Assembly (NCBI RefSeq): GCF_023078275.1
Contig: NC_062978.1
Location: 20,173,883 to 20,237,882 of the forward strand
Direction: 5' to 3'
Length of the DNA: 64,000 nt
Source of the DNA: Leguminivora glycinivorella
Lineage: Eukaryota > Arthropoda > Insecta > Lepidoptera > Tortricidae
Positions 47,785 to 58,300 of the stretch are shown piece by piece (within the stretch, counting starts at the first letter, position 1; every line of letters begins with the position of its first letter). Made by a program: the position numbers and the translations under genes. The notes under the pieces were generated by a model. It made no database searches. It saw only the letters and a list, made by a program, of their open reading frames with translations, and was not told where the DNA came from.

Positions 47785-48330
47785 GGGGCGGCTCACTCTG
47801 CGATTCTATCGCCGCGCTACAAGTACATCCTGGCGGCCGCGAGTTCGCGGCCTACTCAGGGGTGGCGCGCGTTCTCACGGAATGCACGTTCGCACTTTCT
47901 ATTGTTACTTTACGTCGCGAGGTTTTTTTAAGCGATGTCCGCGTGTGGAATGGCTAATAATACTTAGTTAAATAGACATATTGAATAAAATAAATACCAT
48001 AAGACATTCTTACTTAGATCTACTACTGATTAAGTTCCACGGAAAAGTTCAATAAGGCTTGTGAATCTTGTGATGTTGGAACTTGAACAAAAATATATAA
48101 ATACAGTATATAAACCTAGAAAGTACCCAAGACTTGAATATAATAGTCATAACATTTTATGTGAGTATTAATTAGTTTGGATCCATTGGTAACCCTATCA
48201 CCGGACGCCGCGCACGTGCGGCTCGTTTCTTTGTAAGAATTTTGTAGGTATTTAAAAAGGCGGCATTTCGTGAACATCAAAGCAGTGGGCCTTCTGTACT
48301 TGTACTATTATATATTCTGTGCAACTACTT
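47785..48330 (+). repeat. GC-rich dispersed repeat, copy 3
   Basis: Starts ggcggctcactctgcgattc and ends ttctgtacttgtactattat. Close relative of 4137-4680. Inserted in duplication copy 2 only. Confidence 0.8.
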
Positions 48331-48620
48331 AATAGTAGGTATATAAATAAATTACAAATTAGGTTTTACAAGTTATTAATAATACTTTTAGCTACTTAAT
48401 TTTGTTATAATAGGTATTAATTAAACATTCTGTCATCAAAAAACTCTTGCAATGTATAAAAGGTACTAGTATCATCATAGTAAATTAAAATCAATTTGTG
48501 TAAGATGCACTTATTAATCTATGTATTCTTTTTTGACAGGCTGTAATTATTAGACCATTTGGCTTATCTAAGTACCTATCTCTTTCCAGATAATGTCTTA
48601 AAAACCGTTTTTTTTTATAG

Positions 48621-48817
48621 GTGAGCATTTGGCTTACATTCAGTCGCTGGTGGCTGTGGCAGCGGTGCTACGTCACTCTTGTGTATCGCCAGTTGGCGAG
48701 CGGCCTAGCCGTGTGCCACGGGATCTCAACACCTCCATCATGCAGAATATTAAGGCTCCACTACGAATCAAAGTTACGCTACGTTCAAATTCAAATGAAA
48801 ATATTAATAAATTATAA
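48621..48817 (+). CDS. Second intact copy of the P450 terminal exon
   Basis: Copy of exon 3 of the P450 that starts at 36432. The acceptor (polypyrimidine tract plus atag), the split glycine codon phase, the 65-codon open frame and the stop are all retained. Only four residues differ from 43728-43924 (Q to H, T to S, I to M, T to S). No other P450 exon accompanies it within the window. It can only be used as an alternative last exon by skipping the proximal copy, or it is an unused orphan. The downstream attcaataaataag is also conserved. Confidence 0.8.
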
Positions 48818-49445
48818 TACTCAATATAATGAATGTAGAGGAAGCGGTCTCTACTCTATGCTCGTCGTGCCCACCATCAAATTATTCAATAAATAAGGTA
48901 GATTTTCCATTGTATCACGATTAATTTATTTTTATTTTTTATTTTATTTATAAATCACAAAGGCAGGACGAGGTTATGTATGTGGTCACGTTTTAGATTG
49001 TTATTTTTTAAATGTTACGTAGATATTATTAAATTAAATTATAATATTAAATAAATATAATTAATTATATTAAATTATTCCGAATTGTTGCATGATCTTA
49101 ATTCATTGTTTTGGCTTTTTCTATGTCCTTCCTCTAAAAATGTCAGACAACGTGCTTTCTTCACCTCCTAAAATATCCCAGTCCCACATATATTTAAAAG
49201 ATCCTAAGTCAAACCAAGTCTAATGTACGGTACGAGACACGCGGCAAACACTCCAAATCCAAAGGCAAGTGCAGAAATCGGATGAAAAATGTCGTCCTGT
49301 AAGTATCTAATCGATATCCTCGGCGCTCCTCTCTGGTCCGAGGACTCTTATATCTAGTGATCGGAGGGCGTCCCATTGGGCAAAGACCCAAGAACGAACA
49401 GAACGAGGCACGCTTTGCATGATTACAGATGACATGTCAAAATGA

Positions 49446-49600
49446 AGCACCCTGGTGGAATTAACAACTGAAATATATATCATACACGAAAGAAAAAACG
49501 ACAAGGCCCACTGGTGGCGGAGCCGGGAATTGAACTCCGGTCTACAGCCTACGCGACTAACGTCTTTACCACTAGACCACCCAGTTGTGAACTTGTTCCT
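49446..49600 (-). mobile_element. tRNA-derived SINE (duplication copy 2)
   Basis: Twin of 44580-44735, inherited with the segmental duplication. One base of the anticodon-stem-like part differs (gcggcta against gcgacta). Not a tRNA gene. Confidence 0.75.
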
Positions 49601-49810
49601 CAGTCCCGTGTCCCGTGCCCCTTTTATAATATTCTGTTTAAAAAAACAGTTGAGAAACCGCTGGCTAAAAGATTGTTAGCAAGTTCAAGTTCACTTAAGA
49701 TGTACCTACCAAAGACCTTTACAGAGGACAGCTCAATCACATTTTTTGCCATACGAAATTAAACCTTATTACTGAAACAGAAAGTCGATCGTATCAGACT
49801 AGCGAAAACG

Positions 49811-50197
49811 GTCCACATGAGAGGGCATTGTTTGGGCTGGTGTCCCTCTCGCACGTGTTGCCAGTGTTAATGAGGTTCCCATATTAGTAGTATTTTTATC
49901 TGTATATTACCTGACTTTATAACTTCTTATTTTACTTTAATGTTATATTCAAACTAGAGTTTCGATATATTTCAAAAAATATTGAAAATAATTATAATGT
50001 AATTATTTTGATGCCAGTAAATCAAAGATTTGTATAATTAAAAAATACTTTCAATTGGGTGTTAATAGATTTGGTAGTAACTTTAAAAATTGACTGGTAT
50101 CCCCAATTTATGACAGTGATGACGTCACTGAATAATGTTGACATTGTCAGCAAGTGCGAGAGGGACACCAGCCCAAACAATTACCTCTCATGTGGAC
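49811..50197. mobile_element. TIR element inserted only in duplication copy 2
   Basis: Left gtccacatgagagggcattg and following, right the inverted complement ending acctctcatgtggac. The arms are about 50 bp and include tgggctggtgtccctctcgc. The surrounding gtacctacc occurs at both edges of the larger insertion (49703 and 50249), fitting an insertion with duplicated flank. Confidence 0.8.
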
Positions 50198-50320
50198 ACA
50201 CTTTTTGGCCTAACTAAACAATCTAGTTTAATAATTCTAAATCTATGGTACCTACCTATGTAATTAAAGTTCAGGATATGAATAGGCTTTTATACTATAG
50301 CTATATAGTTATTTCTTTTA

Positions 50321-50730
50321 CAAGGGGGCAAAGTAGTTGTTTAACGGCGCGTGCCAATATTGATACCTGAGCAAGCGAAGGATTCCAATATTGTACCGCG
50401 AAGGTTCAAAAATGGAATCTTGAGCGTTGCGAGGGTATCAAATCAAGACACGAAAGTTAAACCTTGCCACCGAGTGAAACACAAAATTTTTCACCGCTCC
50501 AACACGAACAAAATACTGACTATAAAACATCAAAATAAATCAAATCCGTTCATTTACTCAATATTGATGATTCAAAATCATCATTTATAGGTAACATCTA
50601 GCAGCCAGATTAAGACATCGACTTAAAATTTGTATGAAATTACTTTGCTCCCTTGTGGATAAAATGCAATTTTGCTATCTGTTTTCGAAGAGCAAAGAAA
50701 GCCTTTACCAGTTTGTGTGATGAAAAATAC
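50321..50730 (+). repeat. Family A hairpin element, copy 3
   Basis: Part of duplication copy 2; nearly identical to 44899-45312. Confidence 0.8.
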
Positions 50731-51559
50731 TTGTCTAATCATTTCTAAATTTAAGATTGTTGTACACGATTAGGAAGTATAAATGGTGTTTACAGTTTTA
50801 GCCGTTAGAATAAGCCTTACAAGGTGATATGACGATCATGGCTGTCTCTAAACATATTTTTCGAAGGTCTCATTAGTCATTACACAAATAAAATTTATTA
50901 TAACTCAACTTACGTCAGTCTCTATTATTACCGAAGTACTTATTTGTTCAGCTTTTCAATTTCATGACGCAAATTAAGTAGTTGAGTGGTTAAGGAAATA
51001 ATTAGGTACCTATTATTTAATTTTGGTAAAATCCAAATACATAATATTAAATTAAAAACACGACTTATGATTATTTTTCTAGAAAGTCAATTAAATCACA
51101 TATTTTTTGTGTCAGTAACAGCCATCGACCTAAGGCATGTTAGAGCGCTTAGAGAAGAAACGATAGCTCAGGTTAAACTCGGCCGGGTTTAGCCCGTTTC
51201 TTAAAGCTCCCGTGTGATCATAATTAAATCATCACGTGATCACTGATATTAAGGGTTCTGGAATTAATTAGGTGCTTGGAGAGGATTACTTAGGAAGAAA
51301 GCTTGTTTGTCGCTTCTCTAATCGTTAAAGCGCATTTCAATTCAAAGACGGATTGCTTGAAGAGCTAAAAAATCTATATGGCAAGGGATACCTACAACAC
51401 AATGGTTGATCAATGTTTTGGCAACTTTAGATAAATATCTCGGCGAGTTTCTGATCCCTACAAGCTCATATTTTTAACATGATACGTTTAAAATCTATTA
51501 AAACATTTTCCATTATAATTGATCTAATTTTATTATAGTAAGAAACATTTGTAAGTTTT

Positions 51560-51734
51560 AGGCTTCCGACAGACAGTCTTAAAAATTCATAATCTTAAAA
51601 AAAAATTGTATGCAAATTGACACTGACAGATCTGTCAGTGACGTCAGTGTCTTGTCAGTGTCAGTTTGAACTGTCAGATTGCATACAAGTTTTTTTTAAG
51701 ATTATGAATTTTTAAGACTGTCTGTGGGAAGCCT
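51560..51734. mobile_element. 175-bp MITE upstream of the unnamed gene
   Basis: Left aggcttccgacagacagtct, right agactgtctgtgggaagcct; the arms of about 60 bp pair almost completely. The centre is made of ctgtcagtg words. It lies about 560 bp upstream of the start codon at 52299. Confidence 0.85.
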
Positions 51735-52242
51735 TGCACTATGAAATATTAATATCCATCACAATTTCATTCATGTTTATTTATTTTCTTACATCATACA
51801 TATAATGGAAGCTTCTAATTTCCCTTTGTTATCTTGGTGTTATCCATGTATTGTATTATCGATATGTTACATGATTTAAAATTGATATAACCACATCCCT
51901 ACGAACTGTGCGGTGCGAAGGATATTTTTTTACACACACATACACAAGATGGTGGTAAATATTTCTTTTTTGCAAGTGGCAATGTGAGAATTAAAAAAAA
52001 AAAACTAAATATATTTAATAATTAACAAAGGCACTTGGGTAAAATATTTACAAAATGTAAAATTACTTATTCTATTCTATTAGTGCTTATCGTGCTTTAA
52101 TTAAAAGCTATATTTTAGTAACAAATTAATTATTTAAGTGTATTGTGATTGTCTTTTGACAATCATTTTAGTGACCTTGAATTACAGCAGCTGTCAACTT
52201 AACCAACAAGCTAGTGAAGAGTGAAGTCAAGCTAGTCTGAAA

Positions 52243-52266
52243 ATGGAATACTTTGTTTTGTGTTAG
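52243..52266 (+). CDS. Possible upstream ORF, seven codons
   Basis: aaaatgg start context, seven codons (MEYFVLC) and TAG, 32 bases before the main ATG. It would be a uORF if transcription starts upstream of it, which the sequence alone does not show. It could lower translation of the main frame. Confidence 0.35.
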   Translation: MEYFVLC

Positions 52267-52284
52267 TTACTTAGTTTTTAGTTT

Positions 52285-52327
52285 TCCAAGATTCAACGAT
52301 GAGGAACGTTAATCCTCATCTCTTGGA
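52285..52327 (+). promoter_or_regulatory. Hairpin enclosing the start codon
   Basis: tccaaga (52285-52291) pairs with tcttgga (52321-52327). gatgagga (52298-52305) pairs with tcctcatc (52313-52320), leaving a 7-base loop and a 6-base bulge. The ATG at 52299 lies inside the inner stem. A 15-bp stem at the initiator would be expected to hinder scanning or initiation in RNA. Confidence 0.55.
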
Positions 52328-55300
52328 AGACAAGATGGACGAGGCGGTGACGCACTACATCACCCACCAGCCCAGTGATGTGAGTTTGTTTTGCTTGTTG
52401 ACGCGACAAATCCATCTCGAGATCCGTACATAATTTCACTATTATTTTATCATGTGTTTGTTCACTTGACCATTTCAATATTTGTCTTTCAAAACTACAA
52501 ACCACATGGTTACAAATTTCATTTATATATTTCTTGTATATAGAAATGCCTATTGTGTTGTCTTAGGTATTTTGTATTCTGCTAACTGTCGATTGTGAGT
52601 TACCTGCTTGTGTTTGTTGATATGACAAAGCTTTTTAATGATCACTTTAATGATAAAAAAAAGGATTTATTGCCACATTTATACACCTAAAATGTTATTT
52701 TGATTGTTTTTGTTGTATCTTTTGAGATGTCACTCTAAACGGTACAAAATTATTTTTATTGATAAAACTTACAATTCTAAATAGTTCGATTTAATTATTA
52801 CATTTTGGTACCTACATACAAAACTGATGAATATAATTAGTGTTCAATTTTGATTTATTTAAATCAATTTATTGTTCTCTGTGTGACGGACACTCTTCAG
52901 CTTCACTAGTGCCCTGCACTCTTTTAATTATTTTTGGCGGAAGAATATTGTAAATAAATACTATAAATGTATTATAGTATTTATTTACAATATTCTTATT
53001 TTATTCTTATATTATTTGGACATCCTTAGACAGATTGACTGAGTCCCACGGTAAGCTCAAGAAGGCTAGTGTTGTGGGTACTCAGACAATGATATATATA
53101 ATACTAGCATTTGCCCGCGGCTTCGCTCTCGTTAGAAAGATACAAAAAGTAGCCTATGTCACTCTCCATCCCTGCAACTGTCTCGTTTTAAAAAATCACA
53201 TCAATTCGTCGCTTCGTTTTGCGTTGAAAGACGGACAAACAAACAGACACACACACTTTCCCATTTATAATATTAGTAAGGATACAAATACTTATATATA
53301 TAGAAAACATCCATGACTCGGGCACAAATATCTGTGCTCATCACACAAATAAATGCCCTTACCGGGATTCAAACCAGGGACCGCGGCTTAGCAGGCAGGG
53401 TCACTACCCGCTAGGCCAGACCGGTTGTCGGAATGTAATGAAACAAATGTATATTGTTATTTTCCAGTCTGTTCATGTGGATGCTAACTCACTGGCACTG
53501 AACATACAAGAGGATGAAGGCGGCAGAGTGGTGACAGTAATGCCACAGAACTTCAGTCAACAAATGTGCCGGTATAGTAACATTTACAGTATTTCATTTA
53601 CTTAACCCTTAAATGCATGAATTTTTCTTTTAAAGAGATATTAATATATGTGATAGACAATGGTTTTCTGACTCTGGGAAAAATAATAAATAGTTATTTG
53701 TTATACAAGGGGGCAAAGTTGTATTTTAACGCCGAGTGTGGAATTGAAAAACGAGCAAGTGAAAGGATTCTATAGTTGAACCACGAGCGAAGCGAGTGGT
53801 TCGAGGATAGAATCCTGAACTTGCGAGTTTTTTAACACACGAGAAGTAAAATACATTTGCACCCGAGTGTAACACAAAACTTTTCCCCTCACTACAGCGA
53901 GGAAACTACAACGCAAAAAATGCGTTTATCACTGCTTCCAGTAGTTCCACAGGTGGTAAATCATCTTTATGACTAGATTCACCTACTTTTATCAATTTTA
54001 AAGCAGTTAATTTGACGTTATTCTAGGTCAAATTACTTTACCCACTAGTGGATAAAATGCGTTTTTACCCGCTGGTATTAAAGGACAAAACACGTGTTTC
54101 CGAGCTAGTGAGGGGAAAAAGATATTTAAGATCAATTTATATACCAAATCAGTGTTAGAAGTTAAATAGGCCAAATCTTATTTATAACATATATCGTAAT
54201 TGGTAAGTTTTATTTAAAAAAAGTGACTACTTTTAAAAAGGTTAACTATTTGTGAAACCTTTATAATAAAATGTTTAAACATAAACTAATTACTAACTCC
54301 AAAAAAAATCAGCTTAAATCACATACTAAAAATCACCATCGTTCTGTTTTTTCACACTTTTCCTCCATTTCATCTTAATACTTAAATAATAAATAGTAAA
54401 TCATTATATTATTTAATTTATTTAATTGTTTAAAATAATAATAAGTAATGAATAATAATTAAGCACTAAATGTGATTTTGGAGAGCTACATTTCGAGCCA
54501 CGGGCCATCAAAGATATGATGCATATATACATCACTGTTTGAGCCGGAACTCAAGTTTCTTTAAATAAAACAGGGATAAAGTATATTACCATTTCTTTTA
54601 ATGGATTTAGTTACAATGAGAGGTTCTAGTCTAGGACACGTAGCGGAGAGAGAATTTTGATTAGAAAAGAAGGGTCGCTGGTGCCGCGCACCGTGCTTTT
54701 ATAGTGTCGCGACGGGGGAAACCGCGGCGCTTCAGTCTTCATTCCTATTGGTCCGGCAGGTCGAGGCTCTGGCCGCTGCTCATTGGATCAGCGGGGTGAC
54801 CGGAGGTTGGCTATCCTGTCTGTGTTGCCAGTCAGGGCGTTAACAATCACCATGCATTTAAGGGTTAAACACTGTCTGCAGATGTATAGAATTTTGCTTG
54901 TGTTTCATTATCGAATGACAGGTGTGAATAGAATGCCACACATAGTGTCTTTGCACCTTACGTGTCACTCATCATCATCCTCCTCGCGTTATCCCGGCAT
55001 TTGCCACGGCTTATGGGAGCCTGGGGTCCGCTTTGACAACTAATCCCAAGATTTGGCGTAAGCACTAGTTTTTACGAAAACGACTGCCATCTGACCTTCC
55101 AAACCGAAGGGTAACTAGGCCTTATTGGAATTAGTCCGGTTCCTCACGATGTTTTCCTTCACCGAAAAGCGACTGGCCGATATCAAATGACATTTCGCAC
55201 ATAAGTTTCGAAAAACTCGTTAGTACGAGCCGGGGTTGGAACCCGCGACCTCCGGATTGTAAGTCGCTCGCTCTTACAGCTAGGCCACCAGCGTTTCACA

Positions 55301-58300
55301 CGTTACCTGTCACTCTTACGAAAAATTTGAAATTCATTGTTTCTGCCGTGGTTATACGATTTAAATTGATTAAACAGTAGGAAGGGAACCCACCATGTGG
55401 TATAAAAGAAAAACAAGAGCGTGTCGGGCCACGCTCAGTGTAGGGTTCCGTAGTTATTCGTATTTTTCTCAAAAACTACTGAACCTATCAAGTTCAAAAC
55501 GATTTTCCTATAAAGTCTTTATAAAGTTCTACTTTTGTGATTTTTTTCATATTTTTTAAACATATGGTTCAAAAGTTAGAGGGGGGGGACGCACTTTTTT
55601 TTCCTTTAGGAGCGATTATTTCCGAAAATATTAATATTATCAAAAAACGATCTTAGGAAACCCTTATTCATTTTTTAATACCTATCCAACAACATATTAC
55701 ACGTTGGGGTTGGAATGAAAAAAAATATCAGCCCCCACTTTACATGTAGGGGGGGTACCCTAATAAAACATTGTTTTCCATTTTTTATTTTTGCACTTTG
55801 TCGGCGTGATTGATATACATATTGGTACCAAATTTCATCTTTCTAGTGCTAACGGTTACTAAGATTATCCGCGGACGGACGGACGGACGGACGGACGGAC
55901 GGACAGACAGACATGGCGAAACTATAAGGGTTCCTAGTTGACTACGGAACCCTAAAAAGGAAAATGTCATTCGAAAATGCGAAATTGTGAATTTGTAACT
56001 ATAGATTGCTGGACACAAATACTTAATTGGAAAATTACACACAATACATTGTGAGTACTTTATACGACAGAGGGCCTACCGCAAAGCATATTTAGCATTG
56101 TGCCCCTTTGTCACACTTGTATATTTGCTTGCAAGAGTGAGTGCCGTAGCCAAATGGCATTTCTACGACGCGAAACGAAAACGAAACGCCGCGAATGGTA
56201 GTCTGGCTCTGTCGCGCCAATACGCACGAGCTATAGATATAGATATCTACGAGCGTTTCCTTTCGTGAGAGTTTGTGCGATTCGGCTACGTACCCAGGAA
56301 TCCAATAAGTATGGCTAACATGGTTCATTGTAGGTCATTTAAGGGTCCCCCCACATCTAGCGTCTTGCGAGCGTCGCGTCGGGCCAACTGTATGGGCAAA
56401 GCCTGACGCCGCGTCGATGTCGCGTCGACGCGGCGTCTTTTTCCATACAGTTGGCCCGACGCGACGCTCGCGAGACGCTAGATGTGGGGGGACCCTAAAT
56501 TGTAGACTCCTCAAAAAACTGTTTAAGGACTTGCATAAGTTTTTCCATGGTTTAGTATGTGTAGTACTATCTGGCGGCAGAATATATTGCCTATTGGTGT
56601 AGGAACACCCTCCTTACCTAGAATCTAATCTTTCCACAGGCAAGTATCAGTGGGGGAGCATGTGGAGGGCTGGGGGGAGGAAATGCTGGACCCCGACGGC
56701 CGGCTGGCTGCCATCGTGGCTCAGCTCGCCAAGTCCGGAGCCTCACACTATCACCCGCCTCATAAGGTAACTTATTTCTCTATATTGTAAAGTTAAGCTT
56801 GACTGAATTTCATTAGAACTATTTTTTTCATACTATACTGAAAAACATAATAAATCGTCAGTATCCAGAATAGGCTACTTGCCTCCTAGTCAAATCAGCT
56901 TCTTTTTAAGAACTGACAAAATGAATTTGAAAGACTAATATGGGATTAATATGAAATCGATTTGAGTGCCATTTCTACCGGACTTATTTAACAGAAATTC
57001 GATTTGAAAATAACTTCTGTCCATGTTTTTCTAATAATTATCTTATGATTTATTTCTTGCATGGTATAAAATATTTTATTTTAAGAACAGTAAAGTTCCT
57101 TATTGTAAATGATTTTAATAATTCTGTTTCAGCTAACCACAGTGAGGGGTGATATGGAAACGTCAGTTATGCTAGATGGTCAGTTAAGGCTTTTCAACGC
57201 GCAAACTTTGGTGAGTAATATGTTATCCCACGCATTTTTTTAAAACAATTATTTAATTATAAATTTGAAAATATCATACACCAAAGAAAAAGTGATCAAG
57301 CCCACTGGTGACTGAGTCGGAAATCGAACCCCCGGTTACATAGCTAAAACTGAGCAAAATTTTCACTTGAGCTTTAGTGTTAAGATGATTTCTATTTTTA
57401 CAGCTTGTACGTATTTCTTCTCTAATAAATCATTCCCACGTCAAAAGGGACTTCTGTTAATAATTATGTCTCTCACACTCAGGAGCAGCAGGGTGACTCG
57501 ATAGTTGTTCAAATGCCGTCACTACCGCCTTTACCACCACTGCAGGAAATGAAGCGATACTCTGACGCTGACTGGGTCAACAAATCCAAAAACAATATGA
57601 AGGTATGTCTAACTAGACCTTTCTCTGTACTCGGTGGTACAGTCAACCAATTGGAATCCTAGGCCACTGTAGAACTATGTCATAGTGACGTTAGTAATCA
57701 GCTTGTAAGAGATCTCTTACTGCTTGTCATTTTGACATGGTTGTAGAGTGGCCTAGGGTTCCAATTGGTTGACTATACACTCAATACCATGGAGGAATAA
57801 GTAAGGGAAGAGTTGTAACTCCATACGGTTCACTAATGTTTGACCAAAACAATTTTAGCTAATGTTCATTTTACAAAAAACGTTTCATCAATATAGTAAT
57901 TGGCAAATATGTTATTCCGCATAGTTATGTATCATTTTACAAAAACTTACTTGACAAATAATCATTTAGTAACTAAAACATTAGTACAATGTGTTAGGTA
58001 CTTAATAAACTATCAATTGTATATTTTTCATGTTACCTAATAGTATGTTTGACAAATTGATACATTTACCAAATGTCATGTAATAAATTGTTATAAAGGG
58101 GTTCCATCCAGACCTTTCTTCTAGCCTAGGCTAAACTGATGGACCCACTTTTTTAGATCAGTTTGGTTTGTGATGGTCACAGTTCTAACCTAACCTAACC
58201 AACTTTTCTAGTAATCGTATCAGTTGTGTGTATCACAGTTTTAACCTTTTTTTTTTTTGCGTTGGAAAAATACTTTATGTATACCCACACACCTGGGGGA

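Larger units (their letters stand above)
47609..51341. repeat. Segmental duplication, copy 2
   Basis: Homologous to 43084-45935. Insertions unique to this copy: 47672-48464 (GC-rich repeat and flanks, including aaacaaacaaacaaac) and about 49711-50250 (a TIR element and flanks). It ends at cgttaaagcgcatttcaa, after which the sequences diverge. Confidence 0.92.

Noticed and set aside
55785..56042. Open frame with VRPSVRPSVRP
   Set aside because: Generated by the (ggac)n microsatellite within a repeat element.
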